DNA of 64,000 nt from Gordionus sp. m RMFG-2023 (GCF_954871325.1 NC_088777.1:21305366-21369365); one strand, 5' to 3'; numbered from the stretch's first letter, positions 48,650 through 60,558 are shown. Notes: a model not told the origin generated them from the sequence alone. A program made the numbers and translations.

Positions 48650-49950
48650 AATATTTATTAATTTTTCTATTTTCCCCACAAGTAAGAGGGTTTGTATTAA
48701 TCGATGAAGGAAAGGATGATACTCAGGTTGTATCCCAAATAAGGGATTTCCCATTAAACCAGGGGGTGCAGGTTAAGCCGTCGGCTGAGGCCGTCTTGTA
48801 ATGAGAGGTTGGTAGGTTCGGGGATGTTGGGTATTTTAGCTTTATTAAAAGCTTTATGTAAGATTTTATTAATTGCTTTATGCCGGAGATGGCGTCCTAG
48901 GCTGCGGGTGCAGTTTGTGTCTGGCGTTAGGTTGATCAGGTAGGCTGCATTGGTGGCAAGAGTGTGAATGTGTAAGCGAGCATCCAAGTCTAAAGCCTAT
49001 AGTAACTCTCAGTTGGTCATTGGTTAAGAGATTATCTAAGGTTTGGCTTGGAAGTGCTTCGAGCCATTCATGCCCGCGGTATTTATCGTTGTTTTATAAT
49101 AGTTGTATATCGCTGATTTCGGTAGGGTTAAGACTATTTTGTAATTTTTTTATTAGGGGTTCGATGATAAATTTCGGTAGGAAATGTATAATCGACTGGG
49201 GTTAGGAGATTCCATCTTTCTATTGCTGCTGAAAGAAGATCAGGGGGAGTTATGAATAAAGAGATAGCAGAATTGAGCGATAGGCGATTTGATATAAATA
49301 GAGAAAGGTAAAGTAGTTCTAAGGGGATCAAGTCGATATTACCTAATTTAGCGGGTAATTGGGCTAGGTGCCAATTAAAGTCTGTTAATGAAAGGTTGAG
49401 GATCCTTTCTATAAAGGTCTTTAAGCGATTATTGTGTTGAATGAAAAATTTTGAGGAGGTGAATGAGAATGAGTGGAAGAGATGTGAGATTTTGGGAAGA
49501 TATAAACACTTTTTTAATGAGTAAAAAAGCTGGTACGATGGAATGTGGTTGATAAATTTTTCCAACTTTTGCATCTCAGAAAAAGCTTTATCGATATTTT
49601 TTTCGGATATATTATTTTTAAGTAATGGGGAGCCCAATAGTTGGATATCTTCTTTTTCGATATTAGTGTATTCTTTAAATAAATCTAATTCAATTTTAGT
49701 TTTATTTAATTCTAAACCTATTTTAGAGTAATTTTTGTGCACCACATATGTCATCTTCATTTATTTTTTTGGAAATTTTGTTGCAGGTATTACTGAAACT
49801 TTCGTTAGAAAAATTAGGATTTTTAACGTATTCTAATAGTGTTAAATTTTCCAAATTTTTGAGTCTGTCTTTTATTAGGTTAGGTAGTGAGATAGATTTG
49901 TTATCTCTACATATATTTTTTTTAAAAAACTTTATCACGAAAATTTTTTA
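48650..49950 (-). mobile_element. YLDDG-type retroelement, second copy, with the reverse transcriptase core deleted
   Basis: Read on the minus strand: a pre-RT segment (49723-49938, ending KINEDDICGAQKLL), then at once the region after the catalytic box (49134-49760: KIGLELNKTKIELDLF, LLGSPLL, then LTDFNWHLAQLPAKLGNIDL). The conserved tail follows (48754-48987: GRHLRHKAINKIL, IPNIPEPTNLSL), and then GKSLIWDTT-like sequence. The fingers and palm with YLDDG are missing, so an internal deletion joined the two parts. The 208-residue frame is long and open, more intact than the copy at 19.9-21.8 kb. It is inverted relative to that copy. Confidence 0.75.
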
Positions 49951-50035
49951 GAATAACAAACTAAATCGCGAAAATTTTTTAGCATAACAAACTAAATCGC
50001 GAATTTTTTTTAGCATAACAAACAAAAATCGCGAA
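49936..50035. repeat. 31-bp tandem repeat, just over 3 copies
   Basis: Unit of the form CGCGAAAATTTTTTAGCATA plus ACAAACTAAAT, repeated with small changes. It lies directly at the 5' side of the minus-strand retroelement, so it could be its promoter/5' UTR repeats or a target-site feature. Confidence 0.8.
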
Positions 50036-50944
50036 TCCTTATTTCTTAAACAAAAACTTCAATTGGAAATTTTCAAACACAATTATACTTGCTTTTTAGG
50101 TACATTTTCATTATTAAATTAAGCTCTTTTTTAAAAAAAAAATTTAAGCAAGATATAACTAAAACCTTCCAACATTATTGTGGTGGGGAGGTCTTATTGA
50201 AGCACGTCCCACTTTTGAATTTCATGATGATCTTGATATGGCTAATGAAAAATAAAAATTCCTATTTAGATAAAGGAATATACTATTATTTTTTAAAGGC
50301 CCATTAAAAAAAATAATGTTGTTAAAAGTTAATTTAAAAGTTAATTTTATTTAGTTTTCTAGCTTATCTTAAAAGTTAATAGTTACATTGCAGAAAACTT
50401 TTAAAATTATTTTAAATTAATTAAAGAAATTTAAATGAAAATACAATTGAATAAAGAAATAATTGCATGGAGTATAATTTCACAAAATATATTATAGGAT
50501 AATAATATTTATTTACACTGAAAAAATATATAAACTCCCTAATATAACTTTTTAGTTGACTTTGTCTAAACTATTTTCAAAATTGGTGTCTAAAAAGGTG
50601 TGCTATCCAAAAATAAGCCTCTTTAGGCATTAACGTTCCACAGGAGGGCTATATGTATGTGGAATATCATATTAATAATATATATTAATATTTAACATAT
50701 GCATCAAATGTAACTAGTTACTTTTGTTGTTACTTTCTCATAATTACTTTAGCAATAGTAAAAATAAGTCCTTCGTGTCTTCTTTCAATTCCAAAAATCA
50801 TGTGTTTAAAGGTGGTCTTTTTTCTATTAAGGCAGAATAATATTATATTATATGATTTAACACTAATATTTAACAAAGTAAAAGAATAAAAACTGACTTT
50901 AATAACTTCCTTTTTTAAACCTATAAAATTTGGCATTATTCTAG
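50036..50944. other. Last collagen intron, nothing recognised
   Basis: A/T-rich intron sequence up to the acceptor TTCTAG at 50939-50944. No further feature seen. Confidence 0.4.
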
Positions 50945-51420
50945 GCTACATGGCTTCCGGGCACTTTTTGTATACGGGAAGCGGAGGCGATTTTCTGTGC
51001 CTGCCAAGTGATGCCTCTTTTTCCAAATACACCGATGTTTTCGACTCAAAGGCTAAAATATTTGCCGTAGTTTTTCGTGTAAGCCCTAACAAAAGCCCAT
51101 TTTGGCATCCTCTAGAAAGCAACAGTACACTGTGTTGCACCGTATGTCACGTGCCTCGTAACACAGCACTCATGATACCGGGTGATATGTATTGTCCTCA
51201 AGGATGGACCAAAGAATATTCGGGGTTTCTTATGGCTGCTGCGGCCCATAACACGCGTACCTCGTTTGTTTGTGTAGATGAGGACCCAGAGGGACAAAGC
51301 ATGAGACCAGACGAGCTAGGTGGTTCCAATTTGTACGTGGTAGAAGTCCAGTGCGGAATATTGCCTTGCATAAAATATCCCAACGGCTACGAAATACCTT
51401 GCGTTGTTTGTACTAGGTGA
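50945..51420 (+). CDS. Short-chain collagen, last exon: spongin-type C-terminal domain
   Basis: A 476-bp terminal exon entered in phase 1 (ELYN-G then YMASGHFLYTGSGGDFLCLP) and ending ACT AGG TGA at 51420. It carries the non-collagenous domain of sponge short-chain collagen C4: GGDFLCLP, TLCCTVCHVP, ALMIPGDMYCPQGW, EYSGFLMAAAAH, TSFVCVDED, and the final EIPCVVCTR. Ten Cys are in this exon, and three more in the exon before. The family is considered related to the NC1 domain of basement-membrane collagen IV, and the domain likely drives trimer selection and network assembly outside the cell. One potential N-glycosylation site (NSTL) is present. It is fully open, so the gene looks functional. 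Confidence 0.95.
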
Positions 51421-51476
51421 TATATTACATCATGAGGTTGGGGATTTTTTAAAATTTATGATTTATGTTACAATTT

Positions 51477-51482
51477 AATAAA
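51477..51482 (+). terminator. Poly(A) signal AATAAA of the collagen gene
   Basis: Canonical AATAAA 57 bp after the collagen stop codon. In A/T-rich DNA such hexamers are frequent, so position is the main support. Confidence 0.55.
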
Positions 51483-52229
51483 TTTTCGACAACTTTGTGA
51501 GCAATCTTATTATAATTATGAATTTGTAATTTTAATATATTTTGTAATCATAATTCATTACTATTGCTCTTCTTACTTATCGCAAATTAAACTTTAAACT
51601 TATTATCACTCGCTACAATTTGAGTTGCCAGATTTATTTGGCAATTATTTGGTTATTTTAATTTTTAAAAAATTGAAGTCTTTAATAAGATTTACATCAA
51701 GAAAAATAGACATCAAAAAGAACCAAGTATAATTTATATTCCAAGATTTAGCCATGGCACGAATAAACTTAAGAAAAAATATTAAATATATCATATACTT
51801 TTTCTTGTGATAAATTCAATTTTTGTAATTTGAACGGTAACCTTATTATAACAAATATAATAATCATAAATATAAAAAAAATGGATTGTAGGCCTTGTCC
51901 TAAGGAAAATTAATATTTACAAAAAGAGAACTTTGCTAAAATTGTAGCTTGATATTTATGGCTTCTAAAGAAAAGGTATACTATAAATTTCAAGGTAAAA
52001 TTATAGTAAGTTCCTCTTTTCTATAGATTGTTGGTAACAATTTTATAGATATATAAGGCCCACTAAAGGTATTACGTTACTTAATTTATGTGTCCTTATA
52101 AGATTAAGTAATAAAATTTTTATGAGAAACAGGAATATGCATATTAGTAAACTTTAAAATAAAATTTTGTGAATCATAGTATCTTAATGTTTTGTAATAG
52201 CTTGACACTTAAACATTGGAATGCCCTGG
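51483..52229. other. Intergenic region after the collagen gene
   Basis: A/T-rich, no gene or repeat recognised. Confidence 0.4.
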
Positions 52230-52600
52230 ATTATGCTAAGTAGGGGGCCCTTAATAGTTGAAATTTCCCCCCATACTTTTTATTGGCCGTCTTTGTATTC
52301 ACTCATTCTAAGGCTTTGACTGTTATATTTTTATAAAAATAATTTAGGCTTTTCACTTTTTTTTATAAATATGCTTTTTTCTAATAATTTTGAATTAGTT
52401 ATTTTTTTATAAAAATTAACTTTTACTTCTCTTTCTTTCAAATTCTTGTTTAAAAAATATATTGGATACATATTTTAAGAAGAGGGGGAGGGAAAGTGGA
52501 GGGGATTTTTAATTAGGTTAAACTGATATTTATCAAAGCAGGCAAATTTCGAAGGGGGAATTCCTCCACCTATGCCCTATCTAAGTTTGGGCACTTTTAT
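52230..52600 (-). repeat. Dispersed repeat, copy 3 of 3, inverted
   Basis: Its reverse complement has GGCATAGGTGGAGGAATTCC, CCCCTTCGAAATTTG, TCCCCTCCACTTTCC, AAAAGTGAAAAGCC and GGCCAATAAAAAGTATGG in the same order as the copies at 32130 and 37545. Confidence 0.55.
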
Positions 52601-54480
52601 TATGAGTCAACCATCATAATTTCGAATTCATCTATATAATGCGATTGCCTTAAAATATAAAAATTATGACAAAAAGGGTTTAGGTTGTACAATTTATTCT
52701 TGCGAATTTCCATTACTTTTCAAGTTTGCATAGACACATGTACCTATCATAAAAAAATACTTGAATGATGAGACAGAGACATCTTTTGACTATGGTTGAT
52801 TAAATAATTATATAAGCATTAAGCCTATTTGGAAGCAAGCATCCAGATCCCATATTGTTCAAAAAACCTCACAAATATCTAAATCAAGTAAAGCGCAAAC
52901 AATTGTTGAAAATGGTTAAATTTTAGTAATGGGCAATAATGCAATTATTAAAAAAGATCTTCGAAACGAATGTGGATCGGAGATCAGTTTGATGTGGGAT
53001 ATATTACCAAGCTGTGAATAAGAAATGGCCATTCAAAATGACACCGAGCGTTGAATTAATACAATGCAAATCAGGTCTTATTTTCACCATATCTCATATT
53101 GCATATTATTTTTCGAAATTGACCATATGGTAGTAAAGAAAGAATGTAAACATTCCTATAAAATTACAAGTTTTCATTTGAATTATTTCATAAAATATAC
53201 CTAATTTAAAGGTCATTTTTCAAAGAGAAATCCTTAGATTTAGATGACTTATATAAATATAAAATATATTTTAATAAAATATAATTTTTTAATATTTACT
53301 AAATATTCTTATTGCGATAATGAAACGTTAGAACAAGACATTTTGTCAAAATTAGAAAACATTAAATTGTATTTTTTAAGGAATTTTCTTAATAATCATC
53401 ACTTGTGTTGATGATTTCATTATCAAGATTGAGGATAATAATAGAAAATGGTGAGAAAAAAAACGTACAATATTGAACTGCAGGAACCAAATGCTAACGT
53501 AAAAAAAATTTTTAAATGATGTTTTATCATTTTATAATAAATTATTATATATGGGTTAGAAATATAATTTATCTAAAATGATAATTTTGAAAATATATTC
53601 GACAAGGTACATTACGTTGCTAACATATTGGAATAAGATTTAAATTATGATTATGCAAATTTAAATTAAAATGCACATTGTTCTAGATTGTGAAATTTTT
53701 AATTTATTTTTTGATAAATATGATAAAGAAAGATCCAAATGAGTAGAAATTGGCCCTTAAATTATTATCTATTTATAATGGGCAGAAGATTATGGAATAT
53801 TCAAAATGAAAAAAACATCAAATATTGGTCGTGCCAAAAGTAAACATTACCTCTCTCCGTTGATGCAGTATTCATAAACCTTAAAACAAATCCATGTTTA
53901 TTTTATACCTGAATAATAGAATTTATGTGTATCACAAATTTTTTTAATGATACAAAAAATATTTTTGCAACCTTTTAAAAAAAATGATAAGTCTTATATA
54001 TAATATATTAAGTAATTCGTTTTATATTTTGATAAAATCTTTAATCAACGATATATTCGATTAAATTCGTGACGTACTCCCTCAATTCAACCTCAATGGT
54101 GAAGCATTTGTTATTAATTATTGTTTTATCAATATTTCCTGTTTATTTGTATATGCTTTTAACGATATAGGGAACTTAATTTCGCAATTATCATATAGCA
54201 GAGAGATCGGGGTTATATTATCTATAAAAAATTTAGGGGCTACAAAAAATAAATGAAATAAATCTTCCAAATAATTTACATGTTATATTCTTTACATGTA
54301 GTTCAATTAATATTTAAGAAAAAAAAAATTTTTTATTAAAATTTTAAAAAATGAAAATAAGAATCACGGCATGAATATAGTATCTTTTTTATAAAGATTT
54401 TATTTTTTTTGGTATAAAAATGTTAATTCTATGTAAATAAATGAAAATATATGGTCAAACATGTTAACATGTAATAAGTT
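52601..54480. other. Intergenic region, no gene recognised
   Basis: A/T-rich. Around 52760-53040 the sequence is slightly less A/T-rich, with a broken plus-strand frame (IWKQASRSHIVQKTSQISKS) that I cannot assign. Confidence 0.3.
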
Positions 54481-54484
54481 TATC

Positions 54485-55520
54485 CATATTATATATATGA
54501 CGTAGCAGGATAAGGGTGCCAGATTCATTCAAAAGAAAAGCGGGAGAATTTAACCATAATTCAAAAAAATTTTAAAATACACACAGAATATTGTAAAAAA
54601 GTATACATATTTTTATTCATATTTAGAAAGTTTTAAGCTATTAATAAATTTTTTATTTTTTGTTACATAATCCTTAAAATTTACAAATATATATAAAATT
54701 ATGTTTGATCATTAATTCCACTTCTTGATAAAGATAATCAATTACGATCTTTTCTTCAAAAATTTGATTAGTCTAAATATACGTTCTGAATCAGAGTTTG
54801 TGTAGTAAGAAAATAACATTCCATATTTTTTCAAGATTTGGGAAAATATTCTTGGAAAAAAAGTACCCATATATTTTCGTGAGCTAAATTTGACAAATTA
54901 TTATTTTGTTCGTTGAATGTATTTTAAATCAATGAATTTCTGATATAGTTCATCTAATTCGTTAATTTTAAAATTAAAAATGGTTATTATAAATTCAACT
55001 TCCTCTAATTTGAATTTGTTATCATGCCATAATATTTATTTCCCATTTATTGTTTGTAAATTTGATTTTTTTCTCCGAAATAATGTCTTAATGAATTTTG
55101 CTAATGAGATATTATAATGATAATCACATTTTATAAGAATTTGTTTTACAACCGAGCCATAAAATTTATTGATATTAGGCTTAAGTTTTAACTAATTTAT
55201 GCACTAATGAAAACGTCACCACTGCAATTGAATTTTCGGATTGAAATTTTTTAACCATGTTATTTAATGTCTTCTCCATAATAATAATTAAGCCTCAGCC
55301 GCCAATTCGTTTTAAAAAAATTATTTTTTGAATTGAGATTTTTTGGAATAAAAAATAAGATTTAACAGCTAAATATTTTTTATGCAGGTATGTATTAATG
55401 ATACATTTTGTCAGAACACCTCGTAGAAGTTCTGACCATTTAATATCTTGGAAATCTATAATTTTCCCTAAAACGGATACCCTGCTTGAGGATCTACTGG
55501 GCGTAACATTACATAACAAC
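54485..55520 (-). mobile_element. hAT relic, C-terminal part
   Basis: The minus strand near 54760-54840 reads MLFSYYTNSDSERIFRLIKF, which matches the SNADxERxFSLxxxIK dimerisation signature of hAT proteins. Upstream sequence (to about 55300) has further short coding-like pieces, and 55295-55519 is an open but unassigned frame. The left edge near 54500 reads AAGGGTGCCAGATTC followed by AAAAGCGGGAGAA, typical of one hAT terminus type. The right end was not found. Many breaks. Confidence 0.55.
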
Positions 55521-56473
55521 TAATGTCTATAGATAATGAAGCGTGTCCTTTCTTTATGCATTGTGAATCATATGACAGACAACCAATAGGGATAAATATT
55601 TATTCAAAATATATAAATTGGTCATCATACTTTGCCTTTATCCAAAAATCATACTATCTTTATCAGAAAGACTCTTACGTTGATAATGAAAGATTATAAT
55701 CTTCAAGGCTCTGCACAAGCATAGATTAAATATGCCACGATTTAGAGTCCAGTGAAAATTTTCTAAGAAGTTTGCTTAAAACACCTCTCTAGTAACGCAT
55801 CGTTATTGGGAATTTTATTTGATATTTCCATTATTTGATACAGTCGTTAATAAAGAAATAGATGATTTTTCTTCAATCTGATGTGTGTTTCTTCAGGATC
55901 TGGGATATTTAACAATATTTTTGAGGCTTTCGACTTTCTACAATTTGTGTTTTGGGCATTTTTGAATCAGGAAAGAAAATAAGTAACAAGTTTGTAGTGC
56001 AATCTGTATATAACTAAGCGAATTATATGAATGCTGTTTCGAATATTGCAGTATTTACATTTCATAAATTATTGTTTTAAATTATGGTTAAATTTATTTG
56101 ATAATCCCATATTTTTTAAATTATGGTTTTGCCCTGTTAAATGTTTTTTTTTATATCATGGAATTTTAATAGTAAAAAAAATATAAAAATTTTAAATTAG
56201 AACTTTTTTGGAGTGTAAAAATATTAATTTTTCATAAGCATTTTTTACAAAACATTACCATTTAAGTATCATATTAAAATACATTTTTGATTTAATTATA
56301 AATCTCAAGGTATGTTACTTTTCTCGGTGATAATACTATCCCCACTTTCCTATATAGACATTTTTAATAGAATTTACTAAAGTAATTTTAAAGGTTTAAA
56401 AACATCTTATAATTTATTATTTACCCATTTTATAATTTTTAAATTACTATAAAATATACATTGTATTACTCTA
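55521..56473. other. Intergenic region between the two tail-to-tail genes
   Basis: A/T-rich sequence up to the TMEM129 poly(A) signal, without recognised features. Confidence 0.4.
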
Positions 56474-56479
56474 TTTATT
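56474..56479 (-). terminator. Poly(A) signal of TMEM129
   Basis: TTTATT on the plus strand is AATAAA on the minus strand, 41 bp after the TMEM129 stop. Confidence 0.5.
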
Positions 56480-56520
56480 CTACTAAAGCTGATATTAGTT
56501 TCTTAGAGTAAAAAACTCAT

Positions 56521-56802
56521 TTATCGTAATAAACACACGTCCAAAATACAAAAAGTAGATCGGCATAGGGGGCAAGGTGAATAACCAGAGAGCCAATTTT
56601 CTGGTGTTTTTTGGTTTTGACGGCTGGCAAACCATTTGGCCATACAGGAGATACACCACATAGGTCGACAATAGCACATTTTGCAATGGGTTCGTTCAGA
56701 GTTTTCCGCATCATTAGGAGTCTCTGGGCTCGTGTCAATACAATTTTTGTATAATTTAACTTGAGACGGTTTGATCAAACATCCCAAACAATTTTCGAGG
56801 GT
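56521..56802 (-). CDS. TMEM129: TMEM129 E3 ubiquitin ligase, last exon (RING-like domain)
   Basis: On the minus strand, after acceptor TTTTATCAG, 93 codons encode the C-terminal zinc-binding domain and end at a TAA (56521-56523). The sequence runs TLENCLGCLIKPSQVKLYKNC, with one residue of that possibly from splicing context, then CKMCYCRPMWCISCMAKWFA, SRQ, WLSG, and CPLCRSTFCILDVCLLR. The CYCRPMWC, KWFASRQ and FCILDVC blocks are diagnostic for TMEM129, an ER membrane ubiquitin ligase with a Cys-only RING used in ER-associated degradation. The membrane-spanning N-terminal exons must lie further right; none was recognised up to 64000. The gene ends tail-to-tail with the collagen gene, 5.1 kb apart. 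Confidence 0.95.
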   Translation of the reverse strand, partial: TLENCLGCLIKPSQVKLYKNCIDTSPETPNDAENSERTHCKMCYCRPMWCISCMAKWFASRQNQKTPENWLSGYSPCPLCRSTFCILDVCLLR

Positions 56803-57835
56803 CTGATAAAATATATTTTTAAATTTTTTGTTAGAATAGAATTAAAACTAAATATTCATTTTTAGGTTGGGTAATCGACCTTTAGGTCAAATGACCATAT
56901 TTGAGGGGTCAGACAATTTGACTGATCAATGGCCATCATATAATTAAATTGATATATACAATAAAAAGTAAACCTATTGAATATTTTAAATTTAATAACT
57001 GTTCTAAAACACTTAAATTGGGATAGTCGTTTTAAACGGTCTTTCACCAATTTAAGATTAAACGATTTTAAATATTAAAAATTTGAGGCTATGTAATTAA
57101 ATAGATATTAGATAAATATATTTGATTAACCTTATGGAATATGACAGACCCGATTCTAAACCTAAAGGAAGGGGGAAAGTTGGGGGGAGGGGGTAAAAAA
57201 TTTTCGGTTGGGGGGGGGGAGTAAAAAATTTTCTACTACTCCCCCCCCCCCCAAATTCCTTTTAAATTGTTTTGGTTACTGAATATTTTTTATATTTTTA
57301 TTTAAAAAAATTAAAAATAAGAATGTAATGGAAGAGAAATAACTGTTGTTCAAATCACTATCGGTTTAAAAAAACTATTCATTCTTGTCTGCTGAAATAC
57401 CTAATAACGCCAATGGACCTCATAATGTAATGAGGAAAGAGATAATGTAAATGAAGTAAATTTGATGGAAGAAAAATGATTAAGATGCCAAGATTCTGAA
57501 TAAGGAAAATGAGCCTGAACTTGCAAAAACAAAATGGATAAGTTTGATTTTTAGGTTACTTATTGCAAATATTTTACAACTGATTTAAATAAGGTTCCAC
57601 CAAATAGGTTAACATCTAGTGGTGTTAAAAAACCTGATTTGGGTCGATTTTAAAAAATCTAATAAACGTTCTAGTAGTGATGAAAGAGTAACTTGGTTTT
57701 ATTAGGACATGGAAAAAATATAACCAATAAATTTAGGAAATGTTTTCAAGGTATTTAAATATACATCTCAACCAAAATTATATTGTTAAGTTTTAAACTG
57801 CTCAATCATTGATATAATACCAATTGTAATATAGT
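56803..57835. other. TMEM129 intron with a G/C-run hairpin
   Basis: No gene. At 57210-57252 a 10-bp G run followed by AGTA and its inverse TACT followed by a 12-bp C run can pair as a 14-bp stem with a short A/T loop. A second G-rich block precedes it (57168-57193). The rest is A/T-rich. Confidence 0.6.
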
Positions 57836-60558
57836 TAGACATGTGCGCCGCCTGTGATTCTGACCACGCCGATGCCGCGCGCCAAAAAAGTGTCGGCGCT
57901 CAACACGCCGCCGCCGATAAAATTCAGCGGCGTGTTGGCGTGATACATATTTTTTATTATTAATTTATTTTATATGTTATTTATGAATTGTAATTAGAAG
58001 AAACATATAAAATATTTTTTGAATTATTAAAAAATGCGATTTTAATTAATAAATATTATTTGCTATAGATTTCCATATTCGCTCACTTTGGGCAGGTTTG
58101 TGACCAACTTGCTAGATAAAATAAGATTAGGACATTAAATTTGAAAAGATAATTCTATATTTTATTTTTTTAATTTTTGATGCTTCAAATAATTTACAAC
58201 TCGTTATATAAAATTTATTCTTTATCATAATAGGAAATTTTAATTAATGATTTTTATTTTGTCAGGACTAAGACAATTATAATGGATGCAGCATTGCAAT
58301 ACCCTGTTCTTTTGCATGAAAACATTTAGGATCCTTAATATTAAAAACTGACACAAATAATAAGAACACCAGTGTTACTACAGATAAAGTCTTTTGTAAT
58401 ATATGCTTGTAAATAGCACTTAATAAAGATGGTGAGGATGAAAATAATTATTCATTTTCAGAGTAAATTTTTTGATTATTTTAAAAATATTTGTAAATTT
58501 TTTAATTAGTTATCCAATCAATTTTTCAAAAAATATCAGCACATCAAATATAATAAAACATTTACTTGACAAACATGATTTATCATGTAAAGAAGAAATA
58601 CCTAAACAAAATTTAAGTTATTTTTCAAACCCATAAGATACACTGACCCTAAAATGGATTCTGGTAAAGAATTATGTTCTCATGTGTTGCAAAAATTTAA
58701 TGCCATTCTCTTCTATAAATAATATTGGAATGCAAGATTTTCTAAGGTTATTTGTAAAATCATTATAATTTTTTATAAGGCAAGGGCAATCTTAATTTTT
58801 ATTATAACTATTAATATATTTAATTATTTTATAACATCCCACATTAATATTTTTATTATTAACTTTTTATTATATGGAAATATAGCATTATTTCAGATAC
58901 CAAAGAATTACCATATAGAACTACACTTAGCCGGAGTGGATTAGATGATGTGTATTTATCAATGAAAGCATACATATGCCAACATAATATAGGTCCTAAA
59001 TTTTGTGCTATAACTTTTGATACTTGGACCTACAAATATAGACGGCGAAATTATATCACCTTTACATTTCACGAAATAGATAATAAATTTAATATTATAT
59101 TTTATACATTGGCGACACATCATGTCACTCAAAAACATACCGCTGAAACTATTCTTTCCGACATATAAAAAGTTGAAAATGAATTTGATTTAGGGTCCAA
59201 GAAAATTCAAATGGTTACGGATGCAGGACCCAATATAAAGAAAAGTGTTCGTCTAGGAGAATATGACCATCATTTATGTTTGGGACATGGATTACATAAT
59301 CTAGTGACAGTCGATGGAATAAAAAAAAGTTAATAAAATAGAAAATCTCATTAAAAAGTGAGAGAAGTTATAGTTGCCTTAAGATTCAAAACAGTGGATT
59401 TTGAGAATATAAACGATAGAAATATAAAATGTTTTGAATCGATATCATATATATCGGATATTTTAGATTTGGATAATGATTCTTTTTATGAAGATCGTTT
59501 GGGTTTTGTGATGATAGTGTAAATCAAAAATCATATGAGAAAAAACAAAAAACCTTAAAATTAAATGTGCCCGTTAGTTTAGTTGGTGCATGAACTTTTA
59601 AATTTTCTTAAAACCTCTAAAAAAACTGTTGAATTTTTATCTGTCCAAAAAGGAGTAACTATAAATTTAGCCTTATTATTTCGTAGTGAAATTAATATGA
59701 TAGTCCTCCCGTAGCATCCCTTAAACAAAATATTGCTTACTATAATCATAGATTTCCAATAACCGATCTTCAGGTACTATCTTAAAATACAATTATTTTC
59801 ATATATTATTTCTCTTTCTTTTATTAATTTACTTAGGTGTTAGGAGCACTTTTGGATCCTCGTTTTCAATCAATAAACATAGTAAATGAATATTTAAAGG
59901 AAAAAATATTACTCCGGTTGAATTTTTATGTCAACACGCTACCTCTCTACGGCCTTACACGGACGAATTAAACAAATGTGAAACGACGGAAGTTGCTTCA
60001 AAACTCGATTATCTTAAGTCATTGGCTATGAAACATTCATCTATTCAAAACAATAACCTGGAACAACAACACTATTTAACTAGTTTAGAAAAAAAGTGTT
60101 ATTCATTATTTTCGCCTTATAATTTGGAGATAAAAGATGTCTTAGATTTTTGGAAGATAAGAGCATTGGATCTTCCTAAACTCAATATTAGGTAGAAAGG
60201 TCCTGTGCATTCCAGCTACGAGCACACCCAGCGAGTGTGTATTTTCTGGGCTCACTCTGAACTCTAAAAGATCATTATAATGTCCTTATATCTTAATAAA
60301 ATAATATTTATTCATGATAATTATAACTTAATAAAATCATTAAATTATAGTTATAAACATAATAAAGTATAAATTTTATTTTAAAAGTGTTTCCAATGAA
60401 TTTATAAATTTAATTTATTTAAGTTAAAAAAATATTTGACGCCGCCGCGCCGCCGCCGATTTTTGTGGCGGCGTCTAAATCGATTCGCCGCCGCCAGCCG
60501 ATCATTTTAAAAAAAGAAACGCCGCCGCCGCCGAAAATGCTGTCGGCGCACATGTCTA
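57836..60558 (+). mobile_element. hAT element with perfect 8-bp duplication and CGCC-rich ends
   Basis: AATATAGT flanks both sides (57828-57835 and 60559-60566). The 15-bp tips TAGACATGTGCGCCG are perfect inverted repeats. About 110 bp at each end are crowded with GCCGCCGCC and GCGGCG, in sharp contrast to the A/T-rich interior. Inside on the plus strand is a BED-finger hAT transposase with introns. It lies in the presumed TMEM129 intron, opposite to that gene. Confidence 0.93.
58280..60280 (+). pseudogene. BED-finger hAT transposase of the 57836 element, broken
   Basis: In order: a BED zinc finger (about 58360-58590, VFCNIC then STSNIIKHLLDKHD); IGPKFCAITFDTWTYKYRRR (58950-59060), the start of the RNase-H-like catalytic domain; MVTDAGPNIKKSVRLGEYDH with CLGHGLHNLV (about 59210-59300); VLGALLDPRFQSIN (about 59835-59880) after an acceptor; and the dimerisation signature VLCIPATSTPSECVFSGL (about 60205-60255). 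Splice-like joints near 58885 and 59835 suggest introns. Several stops and shifts break it. Confidence 0.8.

Noticed and set aside
50946-51383. Minus-strand frames opposite the collagen C-terminal exon
   Set aside because: Shadows of a clearly recognised, cysteine-rich domain on the plus strand.
52760-53060. Possible gene remnant between the collagen gene and TMEM129
   Set aside because: Broken frame with no recognisable domain; not enough to call a feature.
56862-57050. Minus-strand frame upstream of the TMEM129 exon as a further exon
   Set aside because: No similarity to the TMEM129 N-terminal or membrane region and no matching splice sites.
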